Under the pieces are notes generated by a model. That model saw only the letters and a program-made list of their open reading frames with translations, was not told the origin of the DNA and did not search any database. A DNA stretch of 64,000 nt from CAYPKW01 sp964411425. Its GTDB lineage: Bacteria; Pseudomonadota; Alphaproteobacteria; Dongiales; Dongiaceae. A program made the position numbers and the translations under genes. Positions 1 to 7,734 of this stretch are shown in pieces. Numbering within the stretch: position 1 is the first letter of the stretch; every line of letters starts with the position of its first letter. The DNA is taken from contig CAYPKW010000004.1 in NCBI GenBank assembly GCA_964411425.1, positions 1 to 64,000 on the forward strand, in the 5' to 3' direction.

Positions 1-152
1 CCTGGATCGAGCGGGTGAAGCCGAAGCACGCCATCTTGACGCACCTCAACCACAGTGTTGATTACGACGAAATCGCGCGCCGCTGCCCGCCAGGCGTTGA
101 ACCGGCCTACGATGGTTTATCAGTGGCGTTAGACGATACGGTTGCGATTTAG
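1..152 (+). CDS. MBL-fold metallo-hydrolase, C-terminal end (partial)
   Basis: The window opens inside a gene whose reading frame begins at base 3 and ends with TAG at 150-152, leaving the last 49 residues. The tail contains an AILTHLNHSVDY stretch followed by GVEPAYDGL, which matches the C-terminal end of PhnP-like metallo-beta-lactamase-fold hydrolases; the conserved His/Asp there would be late metal ligands or fold elements. In related bacteria this gene commonly sits beside metG and tatD, which would lie to the left of the window. Substrate cannot be judged from the tail. The frame is clear; the family assignment rests on recall of the C-terminal motif. Confidence 0.6.
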   Translation, partial: WIERVKPKHAILTHLNHSVDYDEIARRCPPGVEPAYDGLSVALDDTVAI

Positions 153-338
153 GATGAAGCAGTGGACCCGACGAACGCGGGCGCGGTGCGGCTTAGCGAG
201 CTGCGCGCCGACGAGTATGCGGGGCGCATCGACGCGCGGGTCCAGCTTGCCGACGGGCGCGATCTCGGCGCGGCGATGATCGCCGAGGGGTTGGCGCGGC
301 CCTACGACGGCGGCAAGCGGGAGGGGTGGTGCGAGTAG
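153..338 (+). pseudogene. Thermonuclease (SNase-like) C-terminal remnant
   Basis: Directly after the TAG of the preceding gene, and in the same frame, 61 codons run open to TAG at 336-338. They encode RLSELRADEYAGRIDARV, then LADGRDLGAAMIAEGLARPY and a terminal GWCE. This is the typical end of thermonuclease-family (staphylococcal nuclease fold) proteins, where the YAGR/YGR element carries the catalytic arginine region. There is no upstream SNase domain half and no good start; GTG at 162 is the only candidate and lacks a ribosome-binding site. It looks like a decayed gene fragment left by a deletion, not a functional protein. Confidence 0.55.
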
Positions 339-384
339 GGGGAGGTGCGGGAGACTATCCAGGCTGCCAGCCAATCCGGCGGCG

Positions 385-762
385 TCACGAACCGTTGCAA
401 AGGCGGATCGCCGCCGCGGCCTGGTCGACGGCCATCTGGCGGAACACGAGGCCCTCTGAGGCATGGATGCGCGCGACAGCGTGAGCTGGTGAGGCATCAC
501 GGATGTCAACGACCAGGATCGTCTCGCTTGGGCTGAGCGACGACGACACGATGATCTCGGCGTAGCCCTCGGCCGGATACTGCCGAAGCTGGTTGGAGGA
601 AAAAACCGCGTCGAGTTTGCGAACCGCGCATAACGCGGCCTTATTCCAATCATCGCCGAGCGACACGATGGCGCTCGGCGCATGCTCGCGCACGCTGGCG
701 GGCGTCGCGCAGGCGGTGAGGGCGGTGAGCAGCACGGCAACCATAAAGCGATGAAAGCGCAT
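385..762 (-). CDS. Small lipoprotein of unknown function
   Basis: Encodes 125 residues beginning MRFHRFMVAVLLTALTAC. The charged start, hydrophobic run and lipobox L15-T-A-C18 are a standard lipoprotein signal peptide, so the mature protein is expected to be anchored by its lipidated cysteine in the envelope. The mature part is mixed alpha/beta with two further cysteines (around residues 45 and 122) that could pair. I do not recognise a family. It is the last gene of a short reverse-strand unit with a 25-residue membrane peptide 13 bases upstream and an HTH protein before that, so the three may act together. No clear Shine-Dalgarno is visible; expression may depend on coupling. Confidence 0.6.
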   Translation of the reverse strand: MRFHRFMVAVLLTALTACATPASVREHAPSAIVSLGDDWNKAALCAVRKLDAVFSSNQLRQYPAEGYAEIIVSSSLSPSETILVVDIRDASPAHAVARIHASEGLVFRQMAVDQAAAAIRLCNGS

Positions 763-775
763 GGGACGCGGTGCC

Positions 776-853
776 TTACCAAGGTTCGATCAGGCCGATC
801 AAGAAGGGGATGGCGAGGAAGCTGGAGAGGGCGACAAAGTTCAGGACGCTCAT
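776..853 (-). CDS. 25-residue single-span membrane peptide (candidate)
   Basis: A 26-codon frame (ATG at 853-851, TAA at 778-776) begins 7 bases after the stop of the HTH gene and ends 13 bases before the lipoprotein start. The peptide starts MSVLNFVALSSFLAIPFLIG and ends with a short LIEPW tail, so nearly all of it is one hydrophobic helix with a central proline. This arrangement resembles membrane microproteins encoded in operons. There is no strong ribosome-binding site, so translation would most likely be coupled to the upstream gene. It could still be chance, since short hydrophobic frames are common; the tight spacing on both sides is the main support. Confidence 0.4.
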   Translation of the reverse strand: MSVLNFVALSSFLAIPFLIGLIEPW

Positions 854-860
854 GGGCTTG

Positions 861-1349
861 TCATCGCGCTATTGCGGTGGCCTTCGACACCACGGCCGCC
901 GCGTGGCCGTGCGCGGTGCGGATGGCGCGCCCGATGATGCGGTTCACGGTCTTCGGGTGCAAGCTCGTTCGGCGGCCGATCTCGGCGTCGGTCCAGCCGC
1001 GCGCCGCCAGGCGCACGATGGCGAAGTTGCGCCGGTGCCGGCGCGCCGTTGCCTCGCGGCGGCCGACCTCGCACCAGGCGGAGAACAGCTCGGCGGGGGC
1101 GCGGTCGAGCCGCCGGGCCGTCGCGTCGACGGCGTCGGCGAGTACCAGGCCTTGCTCGCGCCAGTGCTCGACGGCGCGCCAGACGGCGAGGGCCTCGTCG
1201 CGGCGGGCGCGCAGCGCGGCGCGTTGGGCTTGTTCGGCGGCGAGGTCGGCGGCGCGGTCGAGCAGTTCCCGGCTAAGATCGCGATAGAATTCGCCGAAGG
1301 CCTGTGCGGAGCGGGCGTCGAGGGAAGTCAACAGGGAGCGTTCCATCAT
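861..1349 (-). CDS. Helix-turn-helix protein of unknown function
   Basis: Encodes 162 residues. The N-terminal half (about residues 15-90) is Ala/Arg/Glu-rich and helical, with probable coiled-coil character. The C-terminal part carries GWTDAEIGRRTSLHPKTVNR (about residues 115-137), which fits a helix-turn-helix of the kind found in resolvase or LuxR-type DNA-binding ends (DAEIGRR as first helix, HPKTVNRII as recognition helix). It is the first gene of a three-gene reverse unit and lies divergent to the methyltransferase gene at 1564, with a 214-base AT-richer spacer, so autoregulation from that spacer is plausible. The family is not recognised. Confidence 0.55.
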   Translation of the reverse strand: MMERSLLTSLDARSAQAFGEFYRDLSRELLDRAADLAAEQAQRAALRARRDEALAVWRAVEHWREQGLVLADAVDATARRLDRAPAELFSAWCEVGRREATARRHRRNFAIVRLAARGWTDAEIGRRTSLHPKTVNRIIGRAIRTAHGHAAAVVSKATAIAR

Positions 1350-1563
1350 CGCGAAAATCTACATCGCGCGATGGCCCCTCGCAATGTGGAAAATCCGTTG
1401 CATGTCAACCAATTGGGCAGAAAATTTCAGTCGTTTGAGCAGGTTCCGGTACGATGTTCGTAATTTTCCATAATATACATTATGCGCAAAACACTATACC
1501 CAGATCCCCCGTCATCGGCCGTTCCCGTTGCGCCTTCCGGGCCCCTCGTCTAAAGCGTCAACG
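1350..1563. promoter_or_regulatory. Divergent promoter region with AT-rich palindrome
   Basis: This spacer separates the divergent HTH operon (reverse) and the methyltransferase gene (forward). It is clearly less GC-rich than its surroundings between about 1380 and 1500. At 1470-1483 it holds ATAATATACATTAT, with perfect 5-base arms (ATAAT/ATTAT) around four bases, a plausible operator. On the reverse strand TTGACA (1408-1403) could be a -35 element, but no good -10 sits at the right distance. Assignment of a transcription start is therefore not possible by eye. Confidence 0.3.
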
Positions 1564-2922
1564 ATGAGCGAGACCGACCGCCTGCAGCACGAGGCCTCGA
1601 GGTTGTTGGACGCCGGGCGCTACGCGGAAGCCGACGCCGTTCTACAGCCAGGGCCGCCGGCCGACCCGGCGGTTGAGTTGCTGCGCGGTATCGCGGCGGC
1701 GGGCCGCGGTGATGCTGCCCTCGCGGTGCAGCACTTCTGCAAGGCTGCCGGACAACGCCCGGACCACAAAGCGGGCATCGCCGCGCTCATCCGGGCTCTT
1801 GCCACGGACCCTGAATCGGCCTCGCTGCGCCTTGCGCTGGCCGAGCTGTTGCGGCGGAGCAAGCAGCGCGACCGCGCCATGGCCGAGCTCGACCGCGTGG
1901 CGGCGATGGCGCTGGACCACGGCACACTGACGGCGGCGGCGCTGATTTACCGCAAGATGAACGCCATGGATCGCGCGATCCGGGCCTTGCGCCGGGCGCT
2001 GGCGCTGCAACCAGGCGACCTCGATGCCGAGATTTGGCTGCGCAAGTTCTACACGGAAACCGTCAATCCGTGGCATTTCGCGATGATGAACGATGTCGAT
2101 CGCGCCCAAGCTTACGACCGGGCCATTCGCAAGGCCGTCCGGCCGGACAGCCATGTGCTGGAGATCGGCACGGGCGCCGGCCTGCTGGCGCTCATGGCGG
2201 CACGCGCGGGCGCCCGGCGCGTCACCACCTGCGAGAGGGTGGAGGTCATCGCCGAGGCGGCGAACGAGATCATACGGATCAACGGCTACGCGGATCGTAT
2301 CGCGGTGATTGCGAAGCCATCGACCGAGCTCGTGGTCGGGGTCGATCTGCCCGACCGGGCCGACCTGCTGATCTCGGAGGTCCTGAGCGACACGCTGCTG
2401 GCCGAGGGCGTGCTGGGCTTTACGGCCCACGCCCGCGCCAATTTATTGAAGCCCGGCGCGGCCATGATCCCCTATGCCGTCTCGGCCATGACCCGGCTCG
2501 TGGGCGGCAAGACGCTCGCTGAGCTCGTGTCGGTGGCAACCGTCCAGGGGTTCGACCTTAGCGCGTTCAACCGCTTCGTCCCTGGCACGCTGCCGTTCAA
2601 GTTGGACCGCACCGATTTCGAGGACCTGAGCGATGACGTGGAAGCGTTCCGATTCGATCTGACTGCCGAGGCATTGGCGACGCAGGAAACGTCCCTGAGC
2701 TACAGGGTCACGCGGCCTGGGCGCTGCGTCGGTGTCCTGCAATGGAATCGTCTCTACCTCGACCGGGACACGATCATGGAAAACCGGCCGACCGGCCGCA
2801 TGACTCCCTCGGCTTGGCGGCAGGTGCTGTTCCCCCTCCCCGCCCCGATCGAGGTCGAAGCCGGTCAGTTCATAAGGCTCAGGTCGAAGTACAACGCCCG
2901 CGGCATCGCCTTCGTGCCATGA
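1564..2922 (+). CDS. TPR-containing PRMT-like SAM-dependent methyltransferase
   Basis: Encodes 452 residues from ATG 1564; an upstream TTG at 1528 is possible but less likely. Residues about 1-170 form helical TPR-like repeats (ALAVQHFCKAAGQRP, AIRALRRALALQPGD). A methyltransferase domain follows: WHFAMMND, motif I VLEIGTGAGLLAL from about residue 198, an acidic ribose-binding position in CERVE, and SEVLSDTLLAEGVL from about residue 271. The last resembles the double-glutamate loop of protein arginine methyltransferases of the PRMT7/PRMT9 type. The expected role is methyl transfer from SAM to a protein arginine, but bacterial substrates are unknown. The gene overlaps mazG by four bases (ATGA), implying co-transcription. 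Confidence 0.7.
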   Translation: MSETDRLQHEASRLLDAGRYAEADAVLQPGPPADPAVELLRGIAAAGRGDAALAVQHFCKAAGQRPDHKAGIAALIRALATDPESASLRLALAELLRRSKQRDRAMAELDRVAAMALDHGTLTAAALIYRKMNAMDRAIRALRRALALQPGDLDAEIWLRKFYTETVNPWHFAMMNDVDRAQAYDRAIRKAVRPDSHVLEIGTGAGLLALMAARAGARRVTTCERVEVIAEAANEIIRINGYADRIAVIAKPSTELVVGVDLPDRADLLISEVLSDTLLAEGVLGFTAHARANLLKPGAAMIPYAVSAMTRLVGGKTLAELVSVATVQGFDLSAFNRFVPGTLPFKLDRTDFEDLSDDVEAFRFDLTAEALATQETSLSYRVTRPGRCVGVLQWNRLYLDRDTIMENRPTGRMTPSAWRQVLFPLPAPIEVEAGQFIRLRSKYNARGIAFVP

Positions 2923-3749
2923 CGGAGCGCCCGATGGAACGCCTGCTGGAGATCATGGCGCGGCTGCGCGACCCTGCCGGCGGCTGCCCCTGGGACGTGG
3001 CGCAGAGCTTCGCCACCATCGCGCCCTTTACCATCGAGGAGGCCTACGAAGTCGCCGACGCCGTCGAGCGCAACGACATGACCGCGCTCAAGAGCGAGTT
3101 GGGCGACCTGCTGCTGCAGGTGGTGTTTCACGCCCAGATGGCGCGCGAAGCCGGGATTTTCGATTTCAACGCAGTCGCAAAATCTATTTCAGACAAGATG
3201 ATAGAAAGACATCCTCATGTGTTCGGCCAGGAACGAATTGGGACGGCCGAAGCGCAGACCGCGGCCTGGGAGGAACGCAAGGCCGCCGAGAGAGCGGCGG
3301 CCGGCGACGCCGGTGCCCTCGATGGGGTGGCGGCGGGGCTGCCTGCCCTAATCCGAGCCATGAAACTGCAGCAGCGCGCGGCCCGGGTCGGCTTCGACTG
3401 GCGCCAACCGGCCGAGGTACTGCCGAAGATCGGCGAGGAGTTGTCGGAGATCGCCAACGAGCTGTCGGGTGCCGGCGCGCAGCACCGGTTGCACGACGAG
3501 GTCGGCGACCTGTTGTTCACTTGCATCAACTTGGCGCGCCATCTCAAGGTCGATCCCGAATCGGCCCTGCGCCACGCCAACGCCAAGTTCGAGCGCCGAT
3601 TCCGCCGGGTCGAGGCGCTGTTAGCCCGGCAAGGGCGCAAGCTGGGAGGCACCGGCCTCGACGAACTGGAGGCGCTATGGCAGCGGGTCAAGACCGAGGA
3701 CGAAAACGGGGCCGCGCAGCGCCCTAGTCGTTCGCAAGGAGATGGATAA
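2919..3749 (+). CDS. mazG: Nucleoside triphosphate pyrophosphohydrolase MazG
   Basis: Encodes 276 residues. MazG hydrolyses non-canonical or surplus NTPs to NMP and pyrophosphate. The sequence has the N-terminal signature GGCPWDVAQ, the helical EEAYEVADA and ELGDLLLQVVFHA (metal-binding glutamates and aspartate), and a second MazG domain with FDW, EELSEIANEL and HDEVGDLLFTCINLARHL, so both tandem domains of the E. coli-type enzyme are present. The start at 2919 overlaps the stop of the methyltransferase gene as ATGA. Its 3' end overlaps the convergent dehydrogenase gene by 26 bases, so no terminator separates the two. Confidence 0.92.
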   Translation: MTERPMERLLEIMARLRDPAGGCPWDVAQSFATIAPFTIEEAYEVADAVERNDMTALKSELGDLLLQVVFHAQMAREAGIFDFNAVAKSISDKMIERHPHVFGQERIGTAEAQTAAWEERKAAERAAAGDAGALDGVAAGLPALIRAMKLQQRAARVGFDWRQPAEVLPKIGEELSEIANELSGAGAQHRLHDEVGDLLFTCINLARHLKVDPESALRHANAKFERRFRRVEALLARQGRKLGGTGLDELEALWQRVKTEDENGAAQRPSRSQGDG

Positions 3750-4599
3750 GGCTCGAGGTGTCCCATCGCCCGCCGCCGCGCGCCTGCACCTGGGCGTAGA
3801 ACTGATTTACCAGGGCCGCTACCGGCAAACGTGCTCCGTTTCGGTTCGCCTCGTCCAGGCAAATCCCCAAGTCCTTGCGCATCCAGTTGACCGCAAAGCC
3901 GAAGTCGAACTTGCCGTCGAGCATGGTGAGCGCCCGGTTGTCCATTTGCCACGACTGCGCGGCGCCCTTGGAGATCACCTCGACCAGCTTCCTGCCATCG
4001 AGCCCGGCCTTGCCGGCGAAGTTGAGGCCCTCGGAGAGGCCCTGCAGCAGACCGGCGATGCAGATCTGGTTCACCATCTTGGCGAGCTGGCCCGAGCCGA
4101 CCGGTCCCATCAGGACACAAGTGCGGGCATAGGCGTCGATAACCGGCTTGGCTCGCTCGAAGGTCGCCTGCTCTCCTCCGACCATGACCGTGAGGCGGGC
4201 CTGCTCGGCGCCCGCCTGGCCGCCCGAGACCGGCGCATCCAGGAACGCATTGCCTTGCTTGCCGGTCGCCGCCGCGACCTCGCCCGCGATCCTTGCCGAG
4301 GCGGTGGTGTGATCCACCAGGATCGCCCCCTTCCCGATGCCGGCTAGCGCGCCCACCTGTCCGAACAAGACGGCGCGCAGGTCGTCGTCGTTTCCGACAC
4401 AGGAGAACACGATCTCGGCGCCCCGCGCCGCTTCCGCGGGCGTCGGCGCCGCCCGTCCGCCGTGCTTCGTCACCCAGGCCTCGGCCTTGGCCGCAGTGCG
4501 GTTGTAGACGGTCACCTCGTGGCCGGCCGCCTTGAGGTGGCCGGCCATCGGAAAGCCCATGACGCCGAGCCCGAGAAACGCCAGCTTCCGAATCGCCAT
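3724..4599 (-). CDS. NAD(P)-dependent beta-hydroxyacid dehydrogenase family protein
   Basis: Encodes 291 residues. The N-terminal Rossmann motif GLGVMGFPMAGHL (about residues 9-21) and VYNRT are typical of 3-hydroxyisobutyrate dehydrogenase and tartronate or succinic semialdehyde reductases. The substrate-binding signature DAPVSGGQAGAE (about residues 119-130) and the catalytic lysine in GQLAKMVNQ are present. Length and order of motifs agree with the family. The exact substrate cannot be told from sequence. ATG 4599 is preferred over the longer frame to 4755 because GGAG lies about 7 bases upstream. It is a single gene, convergent with mazG. Confidence 0.85.
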   Translation of the reverse strand: MAIRKLAFLGLGVMGFPMAGHLKAAGHEVTVYNRTAAKAEAWVTKHGGRAAPTPAEAARGAEIVFSCVGNDDDLRAVLFGQVGALAGIGKGAILVDHTTASARIAGEVAAATGKQGNAFLDAPVSGGQAGAEQARLTVMVGGEQATFERAKPVIDAYARTCVLMGPVGSGQLAKMVNQICIAGLLQGLSEGLNFAGKAGLDGRKLVEVISKGAAQSWQMDNRALTMLDGKFDFGFAVNWMRKDLGICLDEANRNGARLPVAALVNQFYAQVQARGGGRWDTSSLIHLLAND

Positions 4600-4787
4600 G
4601 TCGAACGCTCCTGCCGGGTATGATGCAGGCATCGTATAGAGGGCGGGGCGAAGCGACCAGGGGTTCGACTTCAAGGCGAATGACGGGCCGGCGCGTTCGC
4701 TGTTAGATTGCGTCGGACCGCCATGGAACCCCCGCCCACCGAAATTCCCTGACACACCGGACCGATTTCCACCCTGGCAAGCGCGGC

Positions 4788-6050
4788 ATGAAGATCCTGT
4801 TCGCCCATCAGAATTTTCCGGCCCAATACCGGTACCTGGCGGCGCATTTCGGCGCCGCGCCCGAGAATCAGGTGGTGGCCGTCGCCAAGCGCGGCGACGC
4901 CAATATCCCCGGCGTGCGGGTGCTGACCTACAAGCCGAAACGGGAACCGACCAAGGACATCCACCACTACATCCGCGAATTCGAGAACCACATCCTGCAC
5001 GGCCAGGCGGTGGCGGAAATCCTGGTCAAACTGCGGTCGTCCGGATTTCGGCCCGACATCGTGTGCGCCCACCCCGGTTGGGGCGAGACGCTCTATATCA
5101 AGGACATCTTTCCGAAAGCGCCCTTGCTGTCTTACTGCGAGTTCTTTTATCGCTCGGCCGGCTCCGACGTGGGCTTCGACCCGAAAAACAAGCCCAGCCT
5201 CGACACGCTGTGCCGCGTGCGCACGCGCAACGCCTCGCTGCTCGTCACGCTCGAGGCCTGCGACCACGGCATCGTGCCGACCCGCTGGCAGTGGCAGCAG
5301 CACCCGCCGCAGTTCCTGAGCAAGATTTCGGTGATTCATGACGGCATCCGCACCGACCTGGCGATACCCAAGGCGGACGCCGCCTTCGCGTTGCCGGGCG
5401 CCGGCACGCTGACGCGGGCCGACGAGGTGGTGACCTACGTGGCGCGAAATCTCGAGCCCTACCGGGGCTTTCCCAGCTTCATGCAAGCCGCCGCCATCAT
5501 AGCGCGCCGCCGGCCCAAGGTCCGTTTCATCGTCGTCGGCGGCGACGAGGTCAGCTACGGCGCCAAGCTGCCGGACGGCCGCAGCTATCGCGAGAAGATG
5601 CTGTCCGAGGTCGATATCGACCGCTCGCGGCTGCATTTCCTGGGGCGGGTGCCTTACGAGGAGTTCATCAGGGTGCTGCAGGTCTCCTCGGTCCACGTTT
5701 ACCTGACCCTGCCGTTCGTCCTGTCCTGGTCGATGCTGGAGGCGATGTCGGCCGGGTGCCTCGTGGCCGGTTCCGACACCGCGCCCGTGACGGAGGTCAT
5801 CCGCGACGGCGAAAACGGCCTGCTGGTCGATTTCTTCTCGCCGGAATCGATCGCCGACGCGGTCGACCGCGTGCTGGACGCGCCCGACCGCATGGCGACG
5901 CTGCGCAAGCGGGCGCGCCAGAACATCATCGCCAAGTACGAGTTGAAACGCTGCATGGCGCAGCAACTGGCGCTGATGCGCCGGCTTGCGGGGCAAACTG
6001 TCCCCGCCCGTGTGCCCGCTAAACCCCGCGCGCCGGTTCGCCGCCGCTAA
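4788..6050 (+). CDS. Glycosyltransferase family 4 protein
   Basis: Encodes 420 residues with a GT-B fold. The N-terminal half starts MKILFAHQNFPAQYRYLA and has the HPGWGETLYIKDIFP and CEFFY elements seen in a bacterial GT4 subgroup. The C-terminal half has VTYVARNLEPYRGFPSFMQA and HFLGRVPYEEF, then a nucleotide-sugar-binding stretch around SMLEAMSAGCLVAGSDTAPV with the EAMSxG motif, followed by DGENGLLVDFF. It should transfer a sugar from a nucleotide or lipid donor in envelope or exopolysaccharide synthesis, but donor and acceptor are unknown. It stands alone, with hflX convergent 4 bases beyond its stop. The proline/arginine-rich tail is probably disordered. Confidence 0.85.
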   Translation: MKILFAHQNFPAQYRYLAAHFGAAPENQVVAVAKRGDANIPGVRVLTYKPKREPTKDIHHYIREFENHILHGQAVAEILVKLRSSGFRPDIVCAHPGWGETLYIKDIFPKAPLLSYCEFFYRSAGSDVGFDPKNKPSLDTLCRVRTRNASLLVTLEACDHGIVPTRWQWQQHPPQFLSKISVIHDGIRTDLAIPKADAAFALPGAGTLTRADEVVTYVARNLEPYRGFPSFMQAAAIIARRRPKVRFIVVGGDEVSYGAKLPDGRSYREKMLSEVDIDRSRLHFLGRVPYEEFIRVLQVSSVHVYLTLPFVLSWSMLEAMSAGCLVAGSDTAPVTEVIRDGENGLLVDFFSPESIADAVDRVLDAPDRMATLRKRARQNIIAKYELKRCMAQQLALMRRLAGQTVPARVPAKPRAPVRRR

Positions 6051-6054
6051 GCGT

Positions 6055-7329
6055 TCAAGCGTCCCGCGTCAGCCGCTCGAAGCGGCCGAGATCGGCGGGA
6101 TGCAATCGGACCTTCAGGTAGGAGAAGTTCTCGTCGTCGCGTCTTTCCAGCACCTCGCCATGGTCGTAGAGCCAGGCGATGCGCGCCGCGTCCGCGTGCG
6201 CCAGGCGCAATTCCAAGATGCTCAGCGCGGCGGCTAGTTCATCATCGATGGTCGCGAGCAGCTTGTCGGCGCCCTCGCCGGTCAGCGCCGAGAGCGGAAT
6301 GACCCGTGCCTGGCGCTGGGCCTGCTGGCACAGCGCCGCCCGCGCCGGCGCCGGCAGCAGGTCGATCTTGTTCAGCGCCTCGATGAGCCCGCCGTCCACC
6401 GCGTCGTCAAGACCGAGGTTGCGCAGCACGCGATGAACGTCATCGCGCTGCGCTGCGCTGTCCGGGTGAGCGATGTCGCGCACGTGCAGGACGATATCGG
6501 CCGCCCGCACCTCCTCCAGCGTGGCGCGAAACGCGGCGACCAGGCCCGTCGGCAACTCGGAAATGAACCCCACGGTATCGGACAGAACGATGGCGCGCCC
6601 CGACGGCAGGCGCACCGCCCGCATGGTCGGATCGAGAGTGGCGAACAGGATGTTCTCGGCCGCTACCTCCGCCTTGGTCAGCAGGTTGAACAGGGTCGAC
6701 TTGCCGGCGTTGGTGTAGCCGACGAGGGCAACCACCGCATAGGGAACGCGTTTGCGGGCGCGGCGGTGCAACGCCCGCGTGCGCGTCACCCGCTCGAGAT
6801 CGCGCTTGATCTTCACGATGCGGTCGTCGATCAGCCGCCGGTCCATCTCAAGCTGGGATTCGCCGGGACCGCCGAGGAATCCGAATCCGCCGCGTTGGCG
6901 CTCCAGATGCGTCCAGGATCGCACCAGGCGGCTGCGCTGATAGGTGAGCGCCGCCAGCTCGACCTGGAGCTGGCCTTCGCTGGTGCGGGCGCGCTCGCCG
7001 AAGATCTCCAGGATGAGGCCGGTGCGGTCGATCACCTTGCATTTCCAGGCGCGCTCCAGATTGCGCTGCTGCACGGGCGTCACCGGCGCGTCGAGTATGG
7101 CGACCGATATGGCGCGGTCCTCGACGATTTCGCCCAGCCGTGCCACCGCGCCGGACCCGATGAGCGTGGCGGGTCGCGGCCGCTCGATCTTGAGCGTCTC
7201 GGCGTGGGCGACATCGAGGCCGATCGCGCGCGCCAAGCCGACCGCCTCCTCGAGCACCGCCTCGGCAGAGCGGCCTCGGGCGGTCTCGCCGCGCCGCGCG
7301 GGACGGATGACGGCGGCACGAGTGGGCAA
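6055..7329 (-). CDS. hflX: GTPase HflX
   Basis: Encodes about 424 residues. HflX is a ribosome-associated GTPase that splits stalled ribosomes under stress. The sequence shows the N-terminal HflX domain (RPATLIGSGAVARL, DRTGLILEIFGERA, TSEGQLQVELA, GGPGESQLE) and a G domain with GYTNAGKST near residue 203, DTVGFI and NKID. The frame is open far into hfq, so the start is uncertain; TTG at 7329, six bases past the hfq stop, is chosen because it keeps the usual N-terminal length. The hfq-hflX order is conserved in proteobacteria and suggests co-transcription. Confidence 0.92.
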   Translation of the reverse strand: MPTRAAVIRPARRGETARGRSAEAVLEEAVGLARAIGLDVAHAETLKIERPRPATLIGSGAVARLGEIVEDRAISVAILDAPVTPVQQRNLERAWKCKVIDRTGLILEIFGERARTSEGQLQVELAALTYQRSRLVRSWTHLERQRGGFGFLGGPGESQLEMDRRLIDDRIVKIKRDLERVTRTRALHRRARKRVPYAVVALVGYTNAGKSTLFNLLTKAEVAAENILFATLDPTMRAVRLPSGRAIVLSDTVGFISELPTGLVAAFRATLEEVRAADIVLHVRDIAHPDSAAQRDDVHRVLRNLGLDDAVDGGLIEALNKIDLLPAPARAALCQQAQRQARVIPLSALTGEGADKLLATIDDELAAALSILELRLAHADAARIAWLYDHGEVLERRDDENFSYLKVRLHPADLGRFERLTRDA

Positions 7330-7334
7330 GCGCC

Positions 7335-7595
7335 TTACGCCTCTTCCTTTTCTTCCGTCTCCTTGGCCGGCTCGAACAGTTGGATGGGACCGGCCGGCAT
7401 GATCGTCGAGATGGCGTGCTTGTACACGAGCTGCGAATGGGCATCGCGGCGCAGCAGCACCGAAAAATTGTCGAACCAAGTGATGATGCCCTGCAGCTTG
7501 ACCCCATTGATGAGGAAGATCGTTACCGGGGTCTTGCCCTTGCGGATGTGATTGAGAAACACGTCCTGGACGTTCTGGGACTTCTCGGTCGCCAT
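7335..7595 (-). CDS. hfq: RNA chaperone Hfq
   Basis: Encodes 86 residues. Hfq is a hexameric Sm-like protein that pairs small RNAs with mRNAs. Residues about 5-68 carry the Sm1 and Sm2 motifs: QNVQDVFLNHIRK, FLINGVKLQGIITWFD, and the Sm2 YKHAISTIMP. The C-terminal tail is acidic (ETEEKEEA), as in alphaproteobacterial Hfq. ATG 7595 is preceded by GGGGGAG at good spacing, so the longer frame starting at 7613 is rejected. hflX follows almost directly. The upstream spacer holds two hairpins described separately. Confidence 0.96.
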   Translation of the reverse strand: MATEKSQNVQDVFLNHIRKGKTPVTIFLINGVKLQGIITWFDNFSVLLRRDAHSQLVYKHAISTIMPAGPIQLFEPAKETEEKEEA

Positions 7596-7640
7596 AGGCT
7601 CCCCCTTGTTCATCCTGTTATCGGGGCCCGGTCTGTGTTG

Positions 7641-7678
7641 GGATCCGCCGCCGGATCCATAACTCCGATCTCTCGGAG
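7641..7678 (-). promoter_or_regulatory. Two hairpins upstream of hfq
   Basis: The 139-base spacer between the HAD gene and hfq contains a perfect stem GGATCCG/CGGATCC (7641-7658, four-base loop) and a second stem CTCCGA/TCGGAG (7663-7678, four-base loop). Neither is followed by a run of T on the reverse strand, so they do not look like an intrinsic terminator. They may form a structured hfq leader or protect a processed transcript end. The role is an inference from position only. Confidence 0.3.
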
Positions 7679-7734
7679 AGTGGAGTTTCTTCGCTCCGTC
7701 GCCATCGCTAGCACAGATTCGGAAGCGGGGAAAC

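Noticed and set aside
129..782. 217-codon reverse frame across the nuclease remnant and lipoprotein gene
   Set aside because: It overlaps the better-supported lipoprotein frame, which has a proper signal peptide and lipobox; the longer translation is Arg/Pro/Ser-rich as expected for an out-of-frame reading.
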